NCBI GenBank assembly: GCA_032158295.1
Contig: CM063243.1
Span: forward strand, 14,917,635-14,981,634
From: Pycnopodia helianthoides
Lineage: Eukaryota > Echinodermata > Asteroidea > Forcipulatida > Asteriidae
Length of the DNA: 64,000 nucleotides
Reading direction: 5' to 3'
In this document: one piece after another, positions 40,126 through 52,900 of the stretch
Layout of the letters: each line of letters begins with the position of its first letter
Position numbering within the stretch: position 1 is the stretch's first letter
Notes under the pieces: model-generated
What the model saw: the letters and a program-made list of their open reading frames with translations, nothing else
Told to the model about the DNA's origin: nothing
Databases searched by the model: none
Made by a program: the position numbers and the translations under genes

Positions 40126-40694
40126 GAAACTACTATCTGAGAATGCTGAAGGTTAACTTTGACCCTATAGTCTTTGATTTATTCACTTCAACATGATGGA
40201 ATTTATTTCCACGGTAAAGCTACGATTTCATAAAAGAGTTGAATGTGTGAGTTTAACAAAGACTCTGAATCGGTGCAACAATTTACCACTTATTATGAGA
40301 TACCGTACTTTATACTCATTAATTAGCCATGCGTGCAAAAACGCTAATCAATGTACCCTCTGAACGTCTATTTTCTATTATTGTTTTCGTCTAAGCCCAC
40401 ACTTGTATCGTGAATTCATTACATCTTTGTCTGTAATGATCCTTTTTATATACTTCATACTTTTCTCCGTACGCCTCTTGTTTTTGTGGCTGGATGTGTT
40501 GTTTTTGTCATTTATTCTTTATAGGCAGGCCCCGTCTTCGTATTCTAATGTATATATTGATAGGGTTATCATTGTGGCTGATTTTGTTCTAAATTATTTG
40601 TATTGTAGTATCCAGTGCCCCCAGGGAGAACAGTTCAAAGACAACTGATTGGGTAACCGTTGATAATAAAACAAAATAAATAATTAATTAAAGC

Positions 40695-41087
40695 TTGTGT
40701 CTCCATCGGCGTGGGGTAATTCCGGTAAATCGGCTCAAGTTGGAAACCTCCGTCGCGGACCACCGGGACTCCATAAAAACCATCCTTCGTTTTGATGACA
40801 TCCTGGGGGAAGATTGCTTCGCATTACGGCGTTGTATTGCCAAGGTAACTTCTTCAATTACAAGAGATGAGTTCCTGATCATTAGAGGTGTCCTTGATTG
40901 CATCGGAGAGCACCGCATTTCATCAAATTTCCCGGGCCCTAAAGCGGGCCCCGGATTGCACGCCGTAAGGCTTTGCGCTTCGCTCGCTGGTTCTTCTAGT
41001 AGAAATGCCCCATATACACGCGCCAGGGGTGTGGCGCACGGTCATATGTTACTCGAACCACCATCCTCTGCAGTCATAGAAGGATAA
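40695..41087 (+). other. Unrecognised open frame
   Basis: A 130-codon open stretch without a stop, no ATG at its start, and no recognised domain (HRDSIKTILRFDDILGEDCF region). The second half is low in complexity and contains GGGCC-rich sequence related to 41500-41630. It may be a decayed repeat or an isolated exon; no function is proposed. Confidence 0.15.
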
Positions 41088-41929
41088 TGTACATGTATAA
41101 TCAGTGTTACTGCCTGCAGTTTACTTAAGGTGTAAACAAATAGTATCCTGGATCTGCACCTGTTGTATTCACTGAATACTATAATTGACACTAGGCTATT
41201 TAAATTACCGCGCATAAAGGTACATTATACGCCCACTGACGACGATGTATTAAAACCACTGACGGTGTGTCAGGTACCTACAAGTGGTTCAAAGTACATT
41301 TTTTAGTTTCAACAGATCTTTAGTCAAAACTGATCTCAAAACTTGTAAATTTAGGCATATTTAATGTAATGGAGAGTCATCCCTGGTCTTACAATATGTC
41401 AAGATCCAACAAGTCTAAGTTATGTATATATTTATTGTAAGGAGAGCTTTTCTAGGCCATTCAGATATGCTAAAAACTAACCGCTTCAGGGGGCCGGGCC
41501 ACCTGAACCCCCGCCAACGGCTTCGCTCCTGGACACCACCAGGGGCCTTTAGGCGGGCCCCTGGACCCGTGACGCCGTAAGTGCTAAGACTCAAAGCATT
41601 GTCGCCCCCTAAACAAATACCTTGGCACCGCCCTTGCAGACAACAATAATATGTCCATAAAAGCCTCTTTGTAAAAAGAAAAAACAAACGATCAAAGGAA
41701 CAAATCCTTGAAGAGATGCAAAGCTGATTTTGATAATAATATTAAAGACATAGGATTACACCAAGGCTGGCCATTATGAGATGACGATGTATAGCAGCGG
41801 TGATGTTGCGATCGACGTATTCAGCGCTATCGGAGAGACCTGATGGGCACATTTTCATGCGATGATCTTGTGATGTTATTTTGCATTTAAAAAAAAAGAC
41901 TTGCCAAAACTAAACAAAAAGTAGATTGG

Positions 41930-42324
41930 TTAAAGGTACATTACAGAATTGGTTTTTGCTAACAAAACAGTTGCTGGCAGTGTAAGCACTTTATGTAATC
42001 CACCATATACATAAACTGACAAACCTGTAGAAGTTTGAGATCGATCGGCCGTCTGGGTCACGAGAAAATAGTGAAAAACCGATTACACATTTGCATGAAA
42101 TCATATAGCTTCAACAAATGGATAAAACGCTCACTGAGCGATAAACTCAAATCAGAAAATTAGTTTATTCATTTCTCGTCAAATATGGCATTTCAGACAG
42201 AAATATTTCAAGGGATGTTTTCTACTATCATCATCATTAGATTGTGTTAAGTTTTATGTAAATCTGTGATAAAAAAGTATATTTTACAAGTTTTTTTCTT
42301 ACCAAATTTGTAATGTTCCTTTAA
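41930..42324 (+). mobile_element. 395-bp TTAA-flanked inverted-repeat element
   Basis: It is bounded by TTAA on both sides, with ends AAGGTACATTACAGAATTGG and its imperfect inverse ATTTGTAATGTTCCTT. The reverse complement lies at 56293-56685 with very high identity across the whole length. No coding capacity. TTAA target use is typical of piggyBac-type mobility. Confidence 0.75.
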
Positions 42325-42477
42325 CAATTTTCAACTGTCACAAGTTTTCTGCGGTCTAGCAATATTTGATTGTAGATTTTGTTTCCCTCCCCGAGATTGT
42401 TTAAAAAGAAAATCTCACAAATTGTGTCTTTTATAGACAGCTTTGATTTACATTGTGACCAAAATAATGTGCTTTAA

Positions 42478-42589
42478 AACAAGAGGGCCGTTTATCCAAA
42501 ATACGCGAAATCAAGCTTCGAATTGGTCAGTCAACATTCAATATTGACTTATCAATTCGTGCCTTGACTTCGCAAACGGCCCTCTTGTT
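42478..42589. mobile_element. 112-bp hairpin element, perfect 16-bp termini
   Basis: AACAAGAGGGCCGTTT at 42478-42493 is the exact inverse of 42574-42589. Further inside, CGAATTG (about 42519) and CAATTCG (about 42553) also pair. It is too short to code; a miniature inverted-repeat element is likely. Confidence 0.7.
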
Positions 42590-43960
42590 TTTATTCCTTA
42601 TACGTTTAGACACAGCAGCCAGTGTGCAGTCACGACAGGCATACGGAATGACTCTCCCAAAGTGTGTGATTTTATAGGAAGACGTGAAGGAGTGTGCTAG
42701 GAAGAGCTGGTGCCTACCCAGAGTGCAGACAAGTCAAGACGGCAATACGGGGAGGTTCAGCCCATTCAAGCGGTGATGATCAAGAGAGGATGCTGCATGA
42801 TGGCAGAACGCTGGCAAAGTTCTTGAATAATAGCCAACATGTGGATTGTTTTTCCACGGGGAATCTACTATCATGACGTATTTCATCATTATACTATAAT
42901 GAGCTGTTATGTGTTTACTTTGACAATGGGGCCTTCCTCCATGCTTTGACGTATACAGATAAAGGATCCATATCGAATTTCAGTCTCCTGACGATGACTA
43001 GAGCAGGCTAGTCGAAACGTTGAGACCAATTAAGAACTCACTCCGCGACAGTGAAGTTAAACGAGAAGCTCCCGCGAAAGTATGTCACGGCCGATTTCCT
43101 ACCTTCCCCAAGGGAGTACTTTAACTTTTAAGCAGGACAGTTATTTTCAGAACACCAACTCAAAGAGGACAGTATTAATGGTGTCACGCAACTTTTCTTA
43201 TAGACTATAGTAGTCTCCAAATCGAAATATACTCCGCGGCAGTAGAATAGCAAGACAAGTTCGAATTCTCGACGAGAACAAATCTACACAGCAAAGTAGT
43301 CATATATACATATGGTGTTTTTTATACCGCAAACTGAATTAACATTCAATTTCTTTGATTACTACCCAAAATTGCCAATACTATTCTTAACGACTGAAAG
43401 AAGGGGGCACTGGCAAGCTGGTGTGCCCACGTTTTTGTGGTTTTAGGGGAGTAGTGGTATGAACTCCGATTGCCAATTCTTTCGATGGCGTATGACAGCC
43501 AAAGTTGCTTTTTTGCTTCATAGGCCTATTGACGACCGAACTAAGAATGCCACTTAAAAAAATATCATTTTGATCGTCACTCAGCCTTACCCCCCCCCCC
43601 CCCCCATCCAAATGGCCGGAGTGCAATTTGGGTACCACACAGTTACTACGGGGTTTACAGTGAAGGGATATGGGGAGGCGCTCAAAGCTTATGGTGTATA
43701 AAATAGTCAGCGTGTGGTATGAAAAACAAATCGCGGCCGGTGTCCCCTTCGCTCGGCCCCACCGGTCTCATCAAAGACGCGGGGACCGACCGAAGGATGG
43801 TGCCCCCCCCCCCCATGCACGCTGTTGAACAAGAGAGGGCGCAAATTATTTCAGCGGCCATTGCCGGCTTGGTCGACTATAAAACGTTTATATCGTGTTT
43901 GTGTTTTTTGTAAGTTACCTGAGTTTTACCACAGTACACTCATATTAATTAGGGAGCACT
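42590..43960. other. SART1 upstream region
   Basis: Repeat-poor DNA with poly-C runs at 43591-43607 and 43803-43814. A TATAAAAT at 43697-43704 and a GCGGCCATTGCCGGC at 43855-43869 are possible but weak promoter signals. An in-frame TAA at 43946-43948 precedes the SART1 ATG. Confidence 0.4.
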
Positions 43961-46900
43961 ATGGGTTCCTCCAAAAAGCACAAAAGTGACAAAGATAAGG
44001 AGGAGAGACGACACAAACACAAACGCGAGAAAAGAGAAGACAAGGAGAAGGACCGTTCGTCCGACACCAAGGACCGCAGCGAGAAGGATAAGGAGCATCA
44101 GGAACGACGGGAGAAAAGGCGACACAAGCACCGCCACCGCAGATCACGGTCACGGTCGCCTGTACACGGGGATCGAAACGATTCAGACAAACGAGAGAAA
44201 AAGAGGAAGCACCGGACACGGGAACGGAGCTCAAGTGGAAGCGATGGCGGTGCTGAACATTCAACGAATGTGGAACCCACATTTGTGGATGAGGTATTCC
44301 AGTTGGTAAAGGAAGAAATTGATCAAGGTCAAGGGTCGAAGCCAAAGGCGAATGCTTCAGCAGACACTGGCAGATTTGCTGGTAAGCATAACAATAATAT
44401 AAGTCCATTAATAATAAGCTAATAATTAGGTCAACTTGCCCTATCCTATACAACCTCCAGTAATTCTCCGACATTAAAAACTCGGCAGTTCCGTTAACTG
44501 ACATTTCGTGTGTACACATTTCTCTGCACATGCCCTACACTTGGCCCCTGAAAAAAAGAGCAAAACATACTAAGTACCATAACTCACGTTTCGTTCATTC
44601 CACAACGCAGAAACTTTACAGCAAGCTGCGAGCATAAGTCTTACTCTTAGTTATCAAAATCGGAGGTGTAGTTTTTGTAGATAATCGTTGGAAATAAAGA
44701 GCAGTCCTAGTATTTCCAGCCTACACAGCCGTGCACAAAGCTTCTGCAAAAACTCGTGCGAGACCTGTCAATCAAATCTTTATTTAATTTTTATATGGCT
44801 GTATTTAAAGGGATACTGCTTACCTAATTAAGTGATGTGGAATCAACGACAATCATTTTTAGAGGTGGTTGTAAAAAAAAATCATCAAAATTTCATGCAA
44901 TTAACGAAAAATGTGAAGAAGAAAAAAATGTGGTCCAAGGTCAGCCGTCGGTTGCAACTGTCAAGTTTACATGACATGACATTAACAACAACCTGTGCCA
45001 AGCGAGCCTCCTACCTTCGCTGCAAATAATGGTTTGCCTTTCTCCTGGCGGCTTTTTCGCCTGTTTTTCGGCCGATGACTTCACTGGATGGCCGTGGCCA
45101 CTGGTTTTGGGGTTTTTTTTTGGTGTTGGGGGGGGGGGGGTGGACATCGTGGAGCTATTACACATAGACGTAGACCAGCTGTATGGGATAAACAGTCTGT
45201 CATTGTCCCGCTGCGTGTGTAGCGCAGGCAACAAGTAACGTGACATTAGTTAGGGGATAATAGCTAGGGGTACAGACTAAAACCCTCGAAAACAAAACGT
45301 AATTAATGGTCTGGCTCCCTGCCCCTCCCACAAGCTCCAAAGCTCAAGGCTAGACCTGCAAGCTCGGGAGTTCATGCCCCCGGGATTTGTCTCTCTGGCC
45401 CCACGAGACTCGGCACCGGCTGTACGGGATATTCCCCGTTCTGCTAGCTCCCACGATGGTGCGCCGTAAAACACGCTTCCGTTGCATGGACTCTCTGAAT
45501 GCGAATCTTACTTGTATCCATAATCTGAATACATGGTCTTTTTTGTCAAATATGAAAAAAATAAATAAAAATTGGTTTAAATTTGGTTCAGTAACTTACT
45601 TTTATCCCCTGGAAGTAAAACTTACTCTGAAGATCACATGATTTATCTGAACCACATTTTTGGTTCGGATAAACCATGTGACCTTTGTTTTTTTTTTAAA
45701 TGCTTGAAAACGGCCAAATTTGACGGTTTCTTTCAGGAACCGTTCTTCTCCATTTCTGGAAGACCTTTGGAGTCATGTTTTATACTATCTTGATAAATTT
45801 AGGTTTCATTCTCCTCCGATCCTTTGTCTTTGTTTATTTTGGTTTGCAATAATTAATTTGACGAAATTCTTTGTTGTCAAACCATCTGGATTCCCATTCT
45901 TAAGTTCATGTACCTCCACACATTATCAGTTCTGTCCTGGGCTATTATTGTGGGTTTTTTAATGAAATGTCGCCTAACTCACAAGGCCAGATGGCCACTT
46001 CAAGGTGAGGGCAACACTTAACTGATTCCGACCCAAATCAACTATCACCAGGGGCACATTGCCACCTATTCCTCAAACAGGATTACCCCCTTCATAGTTC
46101 GTACCGATCAGATTGGTACATATGTAGGCATGGTATCATCCAGAAAGGAGCCTGGCCGGTAGGGAAGAATGCACAACCTTCCCAACATTTTTTACGAAGC
46201 AATTTTGGTTAAGTGCCTTGCTCAAGGGCACAAGAGTCCCTTACTGGGATATGAACCCACACTCTGCTGCTGACAACACCATAACTTGGGGGCGCTACAT
46301 GTATGTGGATTGGGTTTTCAGTCCCTACCTGATTGCGTGAGTTTTCCCTGGAATGATTCTCTGGGGCTTTCCTCCACATCTAAAACTTAATTTTCCTTCC
46401 TTGTCTACTCTCATGGGGAAACTTGGCTAGTATAGTGATTAAGTTCGCTTTTCTGAGAGTCCTTGGCTTCACAACCAGAATGAATAAATAAAGTGAAAAA
46501 TGAAAGATGTTGTGTCCCGACAAATTGCTTTCATGATATTGAGCAGGAAACCAGCCCTTCTGCTTGTTCTCACCCATATACTCTTGCTTTGCTGAGATGT
46601 AGAACAAGGAGCCATTCCAACAGCTTTATTCCACGTACCTGCATCTCTTTGAAACTCCTTGCCTGGTGCATGTTTCCCTCCATCCTATAATCTAGACTAT
46701 TTTAAGAAATTTTTAGAGAGTTTCAAAAGATGTATTCCCTTCCACGATGAAATAGACATATTAGGTTGTCCGGATGTCTTTGAAGTAAAATTGAGGCTAG
46801 TTAAATGTTGAACACTGAACGTCTCCTTAATGGCTTCCTTTGGGGCATTTGGGCTTTTAAGTCACCCACTTTTGCTAATGGCATAGTGGCAGTCAGTGAG

Positions 46901-49900
46901 TTCCTGACATATGTCAAGAATCCATGTTAAGTGGGCCATGAGAAGTTATCAGAGGCCTCACTGTCTTAATGGAAAATTGAAGTATTTGTTATATTGTTTC
47001 ATCATTTAACCACTTCAGGTCGGTATTCGGAAACAAAATTCAGCGTTACTTTTGTTTCCCCAAAATAAATCCAAGTGCAGTAAAAGAAAACCTGTTTCTC
47101 AAAGCTTTGTTAGTCTATGTACTTCCCAGAAAGAAAAAGATGGTTTAGAAGTGGAAAATGTACTATGAAAGTTCCTAAACTTTGAACTCTTATCCGTGGT
47201 TAATCCATGTGCGTTGTTTTGCCTGCAGGTGCAGATCTTAGCATTAAGAATGAACAGGACAGTGGTGCTGTAAAAAAGAGTGGTGGAAGTGGTTATGTTG
47301 AATCACTCAGCATCAATGATACCAAGTAAGTCACTTTGAAACATTAGTTGGCACATGGACTTCAATTCCCCCTTAACATTTATAATAACTTTCTACCCAT
47401 TGAATTGACCTCTTTATCTGCCTTCATACATGTCATACTGAGGTAAGACATCAATTGGCACAAGACTCTACAACTTTGATGGGCAAAGAAATTAAGGTGT
47501 TTTTCTGCTGGGTTTTTGGTTGTTGTTTGTTTGTTTGGGTTTTTTTTTTTTGGGGGGGGGGAATCAAACATCTGATTTCCAAGTAAATCAAAAACATTAA
47601 CAGCAGGAGAGATTAAAATACATGTAGGCATGTGTGGACAGAGTTTTGTCTAGAAAAGTTAGTAGGCACGTTAATCCGGAGGTCGCAGGGCTCAAGTCTC
47701 ACTCTTGTCAATGTTTCTTTGTTCCACACAAAATCAAATTTTGAAAAGGAGTAATGGGCCAACTGTGTCCACCCGAAGTTCACTCAACATGAAACTCATT
47801 TTCAGCAAGGAAAAAAACATGGGAGAGGATGCCCTCCCCCTCTCCAGCACTTGCACTACTGCAAGTGTTTATATGTCAGAACAAAAGTTTTTCTCGCAAC
47901 ATAAATGAAGGATGTAATCAATTTAAGCTGTAAAGAAAGAACTGAAAAGGTAGATGCAGGAAATTTGAAAGTGAAACAAATGTTTAATTCAGGGTTGAAC
48001 AAAGAAAAATTGGCAAGAGCAGGACTTGAACCTGCTACCTCTGGATTAACGTGCAGACGCTCAACCAACTGAGCTATCTAGCCCAACCAACTGAGCTATC
48101 TAGCCCTAATAATGGTGGTCTCCCTATTTTGTAAATATCTTTGTTGGGGGGGGGGGAGTCAGATTCCATTCAACCTGTAACAGCCGTGTAGCCAGGGGTC
48201 ACACCTAAGTTTACGATACAACCTGGGAAGGGGCACTCAGAGGGATCACCTTAAGGGAATGTGACTTTGTTCAACTTGATGTTTGGAAAAAGTAATTACA
48301 CAATTTTTCAAAGTGAGACTCTATTAAAGAAACACTGGTCATGGTTACATGTGTCAAGTCTGTTTTCATCCACAGCAAAATACGAGCCAAGCTTGGTCTG
48401 CCCCCATTGACTGTAGCTGGAGGGGCAAGCAATGCATCAGAAGGTGGACAGGCAGACAAAAGCGAGGACCAGGACGTCCACAAACCAGCAATCAACCTCA
48501 TGGAGAAAAAGAAGGCTGATGAAATCAAAGCTAAGCTGGCTTTGATCAAAGAGAAAAGAAAGATCAACCAAAAACTCAAGTACGGTTTGGGTTTTTTGCT
48601 CTTGTGATGGGAACGGATTTTAGAAATAAATGGGTCCTTGAGATTCAAAAATGCAGGCTTGTGATTTGTCAGGATTTTTCCCTGATTGGGGGATTTCCTC
48701 TGTACTTTCAGATTTTCTTGAAAGAGGCTAACGTAACATCACAGATGAAAAGACCTGCCCTTGTTATGAAGAGACCATCAGGCATCTAAAATGTATTTGA
48801 AATGATGGAGACAGTCTGTATACCTCAAAAATGTAACATCCTGCAATTTGGTGGCATAATCTGTACATCAAGAGGGAACTGTTATCCAATTGTCAGGATT
48901 TTTCAGTCTCATACTACTTGTATCTCACCCCTGAAATTGGGCATGGATGTTCATCTATTTGATCAGTAAGGGACCATGGATAAATTAAGAACGCGGCCGC
49001 CCGCGTGCAGACTCATTACAAAACGCGTCGTTCCAAAATTGTCACCGGCTGTCCCAAGATGGATTAAGCGCTCCAGTGATTTGTAGGTTCCCTCATTATC
49101 GAACTCTATTGTTGGTGCCTTTTGTTGTTCAGATTAGGTGGACAAGGCAGCTCGTAAGTAGCCTACAAAGGAGTGAACAATTAGTAGACTTTAATTGTAG
49201 TGGGAAAAAAACCTAGGGTTTATCTACCTAGTAAGCCGATTATAACTACACAATGGCATTTGGCCAACACCATTGTTCCTTTGTTATACAGTGAGTCTCC
49301 CTCAAGACCGGTGGTTGCGGAGAACGCGTTCCACTGGGTTTTGTTTTCTTTTGTTGGAGTTGTCACGCGATGGAACGCGGTGGGACGCGGCCGTTCCCGT
49401 GACATAATTTATCCATGCTCCCTAATGTTGTCAAGATTTGTAAGAATGTACAGGGAGCAGGCCTTGAACTTCACTCTTGAAAGGGCGTGGCATTTTCCTG
49501 TGGTAAGGGGCACATCTACTGTGATGAAAAAATAATAATGATAGCAATAAATAGTGGCCATTTATAATGCGCCAATTTGTATTGGAACTTTGCAATAAGC
49601 AGTACAGCAAAAGCATAGGTCACCAGCTGCAATTGCAGTGGGTGCCGTGGGTTAACTCGAGTACTATTCGAGTACAACTAAGATGTCCTTCCTCCCCCCC
49701 AATTTATTATTTTATGAATATTTGTTGTGTATGTCAGTTCAATGTAAAATATTCATAGTAATCCAACCCCTCCTCTCCCTCCCCACCACCACCATCAACC
49801 AAGCAGAATTAGTGGGAATGCCAGCCATATTTGTCTGTGCTTTTCCCCCAATTCTTTTTTCCTCTCATTTTAACATTGTACTAATAAATTGTGTGACTGT

Positions 49901-52900
49901 GAAAATATTGACAACTTTAGACAGTCCCTAAGTTTAAAGGCATACGGCCTACCTGTCTTATACTTGTTGGTGAAGTGTTGATGACTTCACCAACATAATA
50001 GACCTTCTGCATTGACGCCATCCCTCCGCCATCTCAGAGGTAAAAATGCTGACGAAACAATGGAAACGCACTGTCATGTACGGGTGGTGCATAGGATGGG
50101 CAAATGAGCAATGTACTTTTGAACTCTAGCCAAGGGCATCCTACTCAATTGACGTCATGTGCATAAGGTGTACACTTTTTCTTTTAGGACATAAAGATGT
50201 GTATTGAAGTCTCTGGTTAGAGAGGTGCCAGTGGTCAAGAAAAACCATGTTCATCTTTTGTTCTTTGCATCAATGCATAATCTTTCATATACTGAGCAGC
50301 TCGACCATTACACTTCTCATGTGACATTGTCGTTGATTTGTTTTGCACACCTACAGAAAAGTGAAGAAATTGGCAAACGACAATGATGACGATATGGACG
50401 ATGTTACTGCATGGGTTGAGCGAAGCAGGAAATCCCAGATTGAGAAAGATATGGCCGCCAAAAGGGTAATAAAATAATCACCACAAAATACAAATTCCTC
50501 CCTTGTTTTAACTTGAAATTGCCAGTTGTCAGTCATGTTGTTGTTCAGGCATGATATTCTTTGTACTCAATCTGATTTCCGATCTTTTTTGGCTTTCAGA
50601 AAAATCAGCAAAGTTGTTATTAAATAGCCTGAAAAGTCTATAAAAGACGGTATGTCAGCCCTTGTACTCAAAAGAATTTTCCCGCTTTTTTCCAAGGGCC
50701 AAATATCTGGCCAGTATTGTTACTCATTAGCCAATGATGGGATAGGCCCAAGTTGGGATGTAACACAATAAAAGCATTTTTTGTTTTAGGTATTTAGTGC
50801 ACGTACATATTATGTGTGTGATATATTATAATGTGTGTACTTATTTTGATTTCAAAATATATCAAAGTAGTGATTTTGTGCTTCTTTGAAATACTCTCTT
50901 TTTAACTTTTACAGTCAGAAACATTTCTATTGAGGAGTTGTACTTGTATGAACTTTTCAAATCTGTCAGGTTTTAAATTTGTTTCTCACAATTGCCACTC
51001 CTGTACTTTGTTGTTAAATATGTGCCTAAACAAAGTATCCTTGATACTTCTTGGATGCTTCCAAATTTACAGAACCATAGATCATTCCAGTAATCCCACC
51101 CACCACAGAATAATAATAGTTAGTTTTTATGTAGGACTAGTAGCTAGATCAAGGTGCTTCACAACATCATTATCCCTGTTCATCGGGCATACTTTTAGAC
51201 CATTTCTCTAACTTTCTCAACTCCATGGGAAGCATACAAAACCCTTTCAGGTTCCCACTTATACACCTGGGTTAAGAGAAGCAATTATGGTTAAGTGCCT
51301 TGCTCAAGGACACAGGTGTCACAACCCAGAATGGAACCAACACTCCGATGATTCAACCAGCAGAACTTGAGTCCGATGCAGTAGACTGCTTTGCCATGAC
51401 ACACCGTAGAAACTCAACGATCTCCCTTAACACTGGTCCACTGGCTAAATGCGAGTTAGAACACCCGAGGACCAGTCAAAATTCTCGCCAAGTGGTCCTG
51501 CTTGCTAGTTCATTGTTCAAATCGTCCCTATTCAATGTGATGGACTAGTGGAAAAGCTGATGGACTAGTAAAATGACTAGCTAACTGGTCCTACTGGCTA
51601 TTCACTAAACAACTTAAGGGCAAACCCTGAACTACCCAGCAACAGCACAAGAGACCCCCAGAGACCAGCAGCCGTTGTCACGATGCGCTAGGATTAGTCC
51701 TATCTCGAGTTAGGACGAGTAACTCGTCCTAACTTAAGATGGGTTCAATGCGTCCTAACGTCTATGGATACGGAGCTTAACTCGTCCTAAGTCCTAAGAT
51801 TAATCCTAAGTTAGGAAGAGTTTGGTGAAATCGACGGCTGGCCTTTTAATAGTTAATTGCAAGCAGAGACTACACACTCATTGTATTATGCACATCATAA
51901 AAATTGCAGGTAAAGAGGGGCTCCAAGGTCAAAATTAGGTTTTTTTTTATCCACTCATTTTCAAATTTGATCTTTTGACTGGCGCAAAGAATTTCCTCTT
52001 TGGAATGTACATGTACAGACCCATTTGTTTTTTAAGTTCGATGGCGTTGCATTTCAAATTTCACTCTGAAAGAGTATCAAATAAAATGGCATTTTACAAC
52101 ATTTTTAAGTGAGGTTAGAGACTTTTTCCCAACTTTCATGAGGACTCTATCTATTGGCAAATGAGTGCATCATAAAAATGAATTTCACATTGGACCCTCT
52201 CTTTAACATAGAGGCAGCAGCTTGTTTCTTCGTTTAAATGGAATTTGTCCGATTTATGTTGTATTCATGTCATTTTTGGTGAAATGCAATCACAGCTGTG
52301 ATTGGTCAGCAGATCACAGGGATTGGTCGATAGTCAACCCTCCTACATTTTCCCATATGCCAGTGAGTTGACCAAATATTCAAGACCATTCAACTGCACG
52401 GGATGTGTATGGTGGTTGTTACAGCTGTACACAGAACTGTCTGTGTACTACTGCTTAGAGATGCATTCACCACATGGCATTGTGTTGTAGGTTGGCAGGA
52501 AGCATATCTGCCAGTTTTAAACGGGATATAAGACCTTGTCGCCACTCTTTTATTCCCTTATGCAAAACCACTTTTGGATGAAATTGAATGGTTAGACTGC
52601 AGGAGGGTTGTTATGCAATAACTCATGGAGGGAGGTGTGGTTTGAACAATGCAAATTGTCTGTTATAGCTGTGTTTCTTAAAATATTAACCAATTCAAAC
52701 ACACCTCTTGGAATCTAACCAAATCTTTCATAATGGAAATTCAATTGTGCCCCCAACCCTTTGGAGTTTTCTTGGACTTGATGAAAAGAGTTCATTTTTT
52801 TTATTATATCCCTTTTGTTCACTCATTGCATTGTTCCATTCGGTGGAAAAAGTACTAGCATCCATTGTGGATACAAATTAAAGCCACGTTAGACTGTTGG

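Noticed and set aside
43959..44531. 190-codon minus-strand open frame
   Set aside because: It is antisense to SART1 exon 1, whose Lys/Arg/Ser-rich codons leave long antisense frames.
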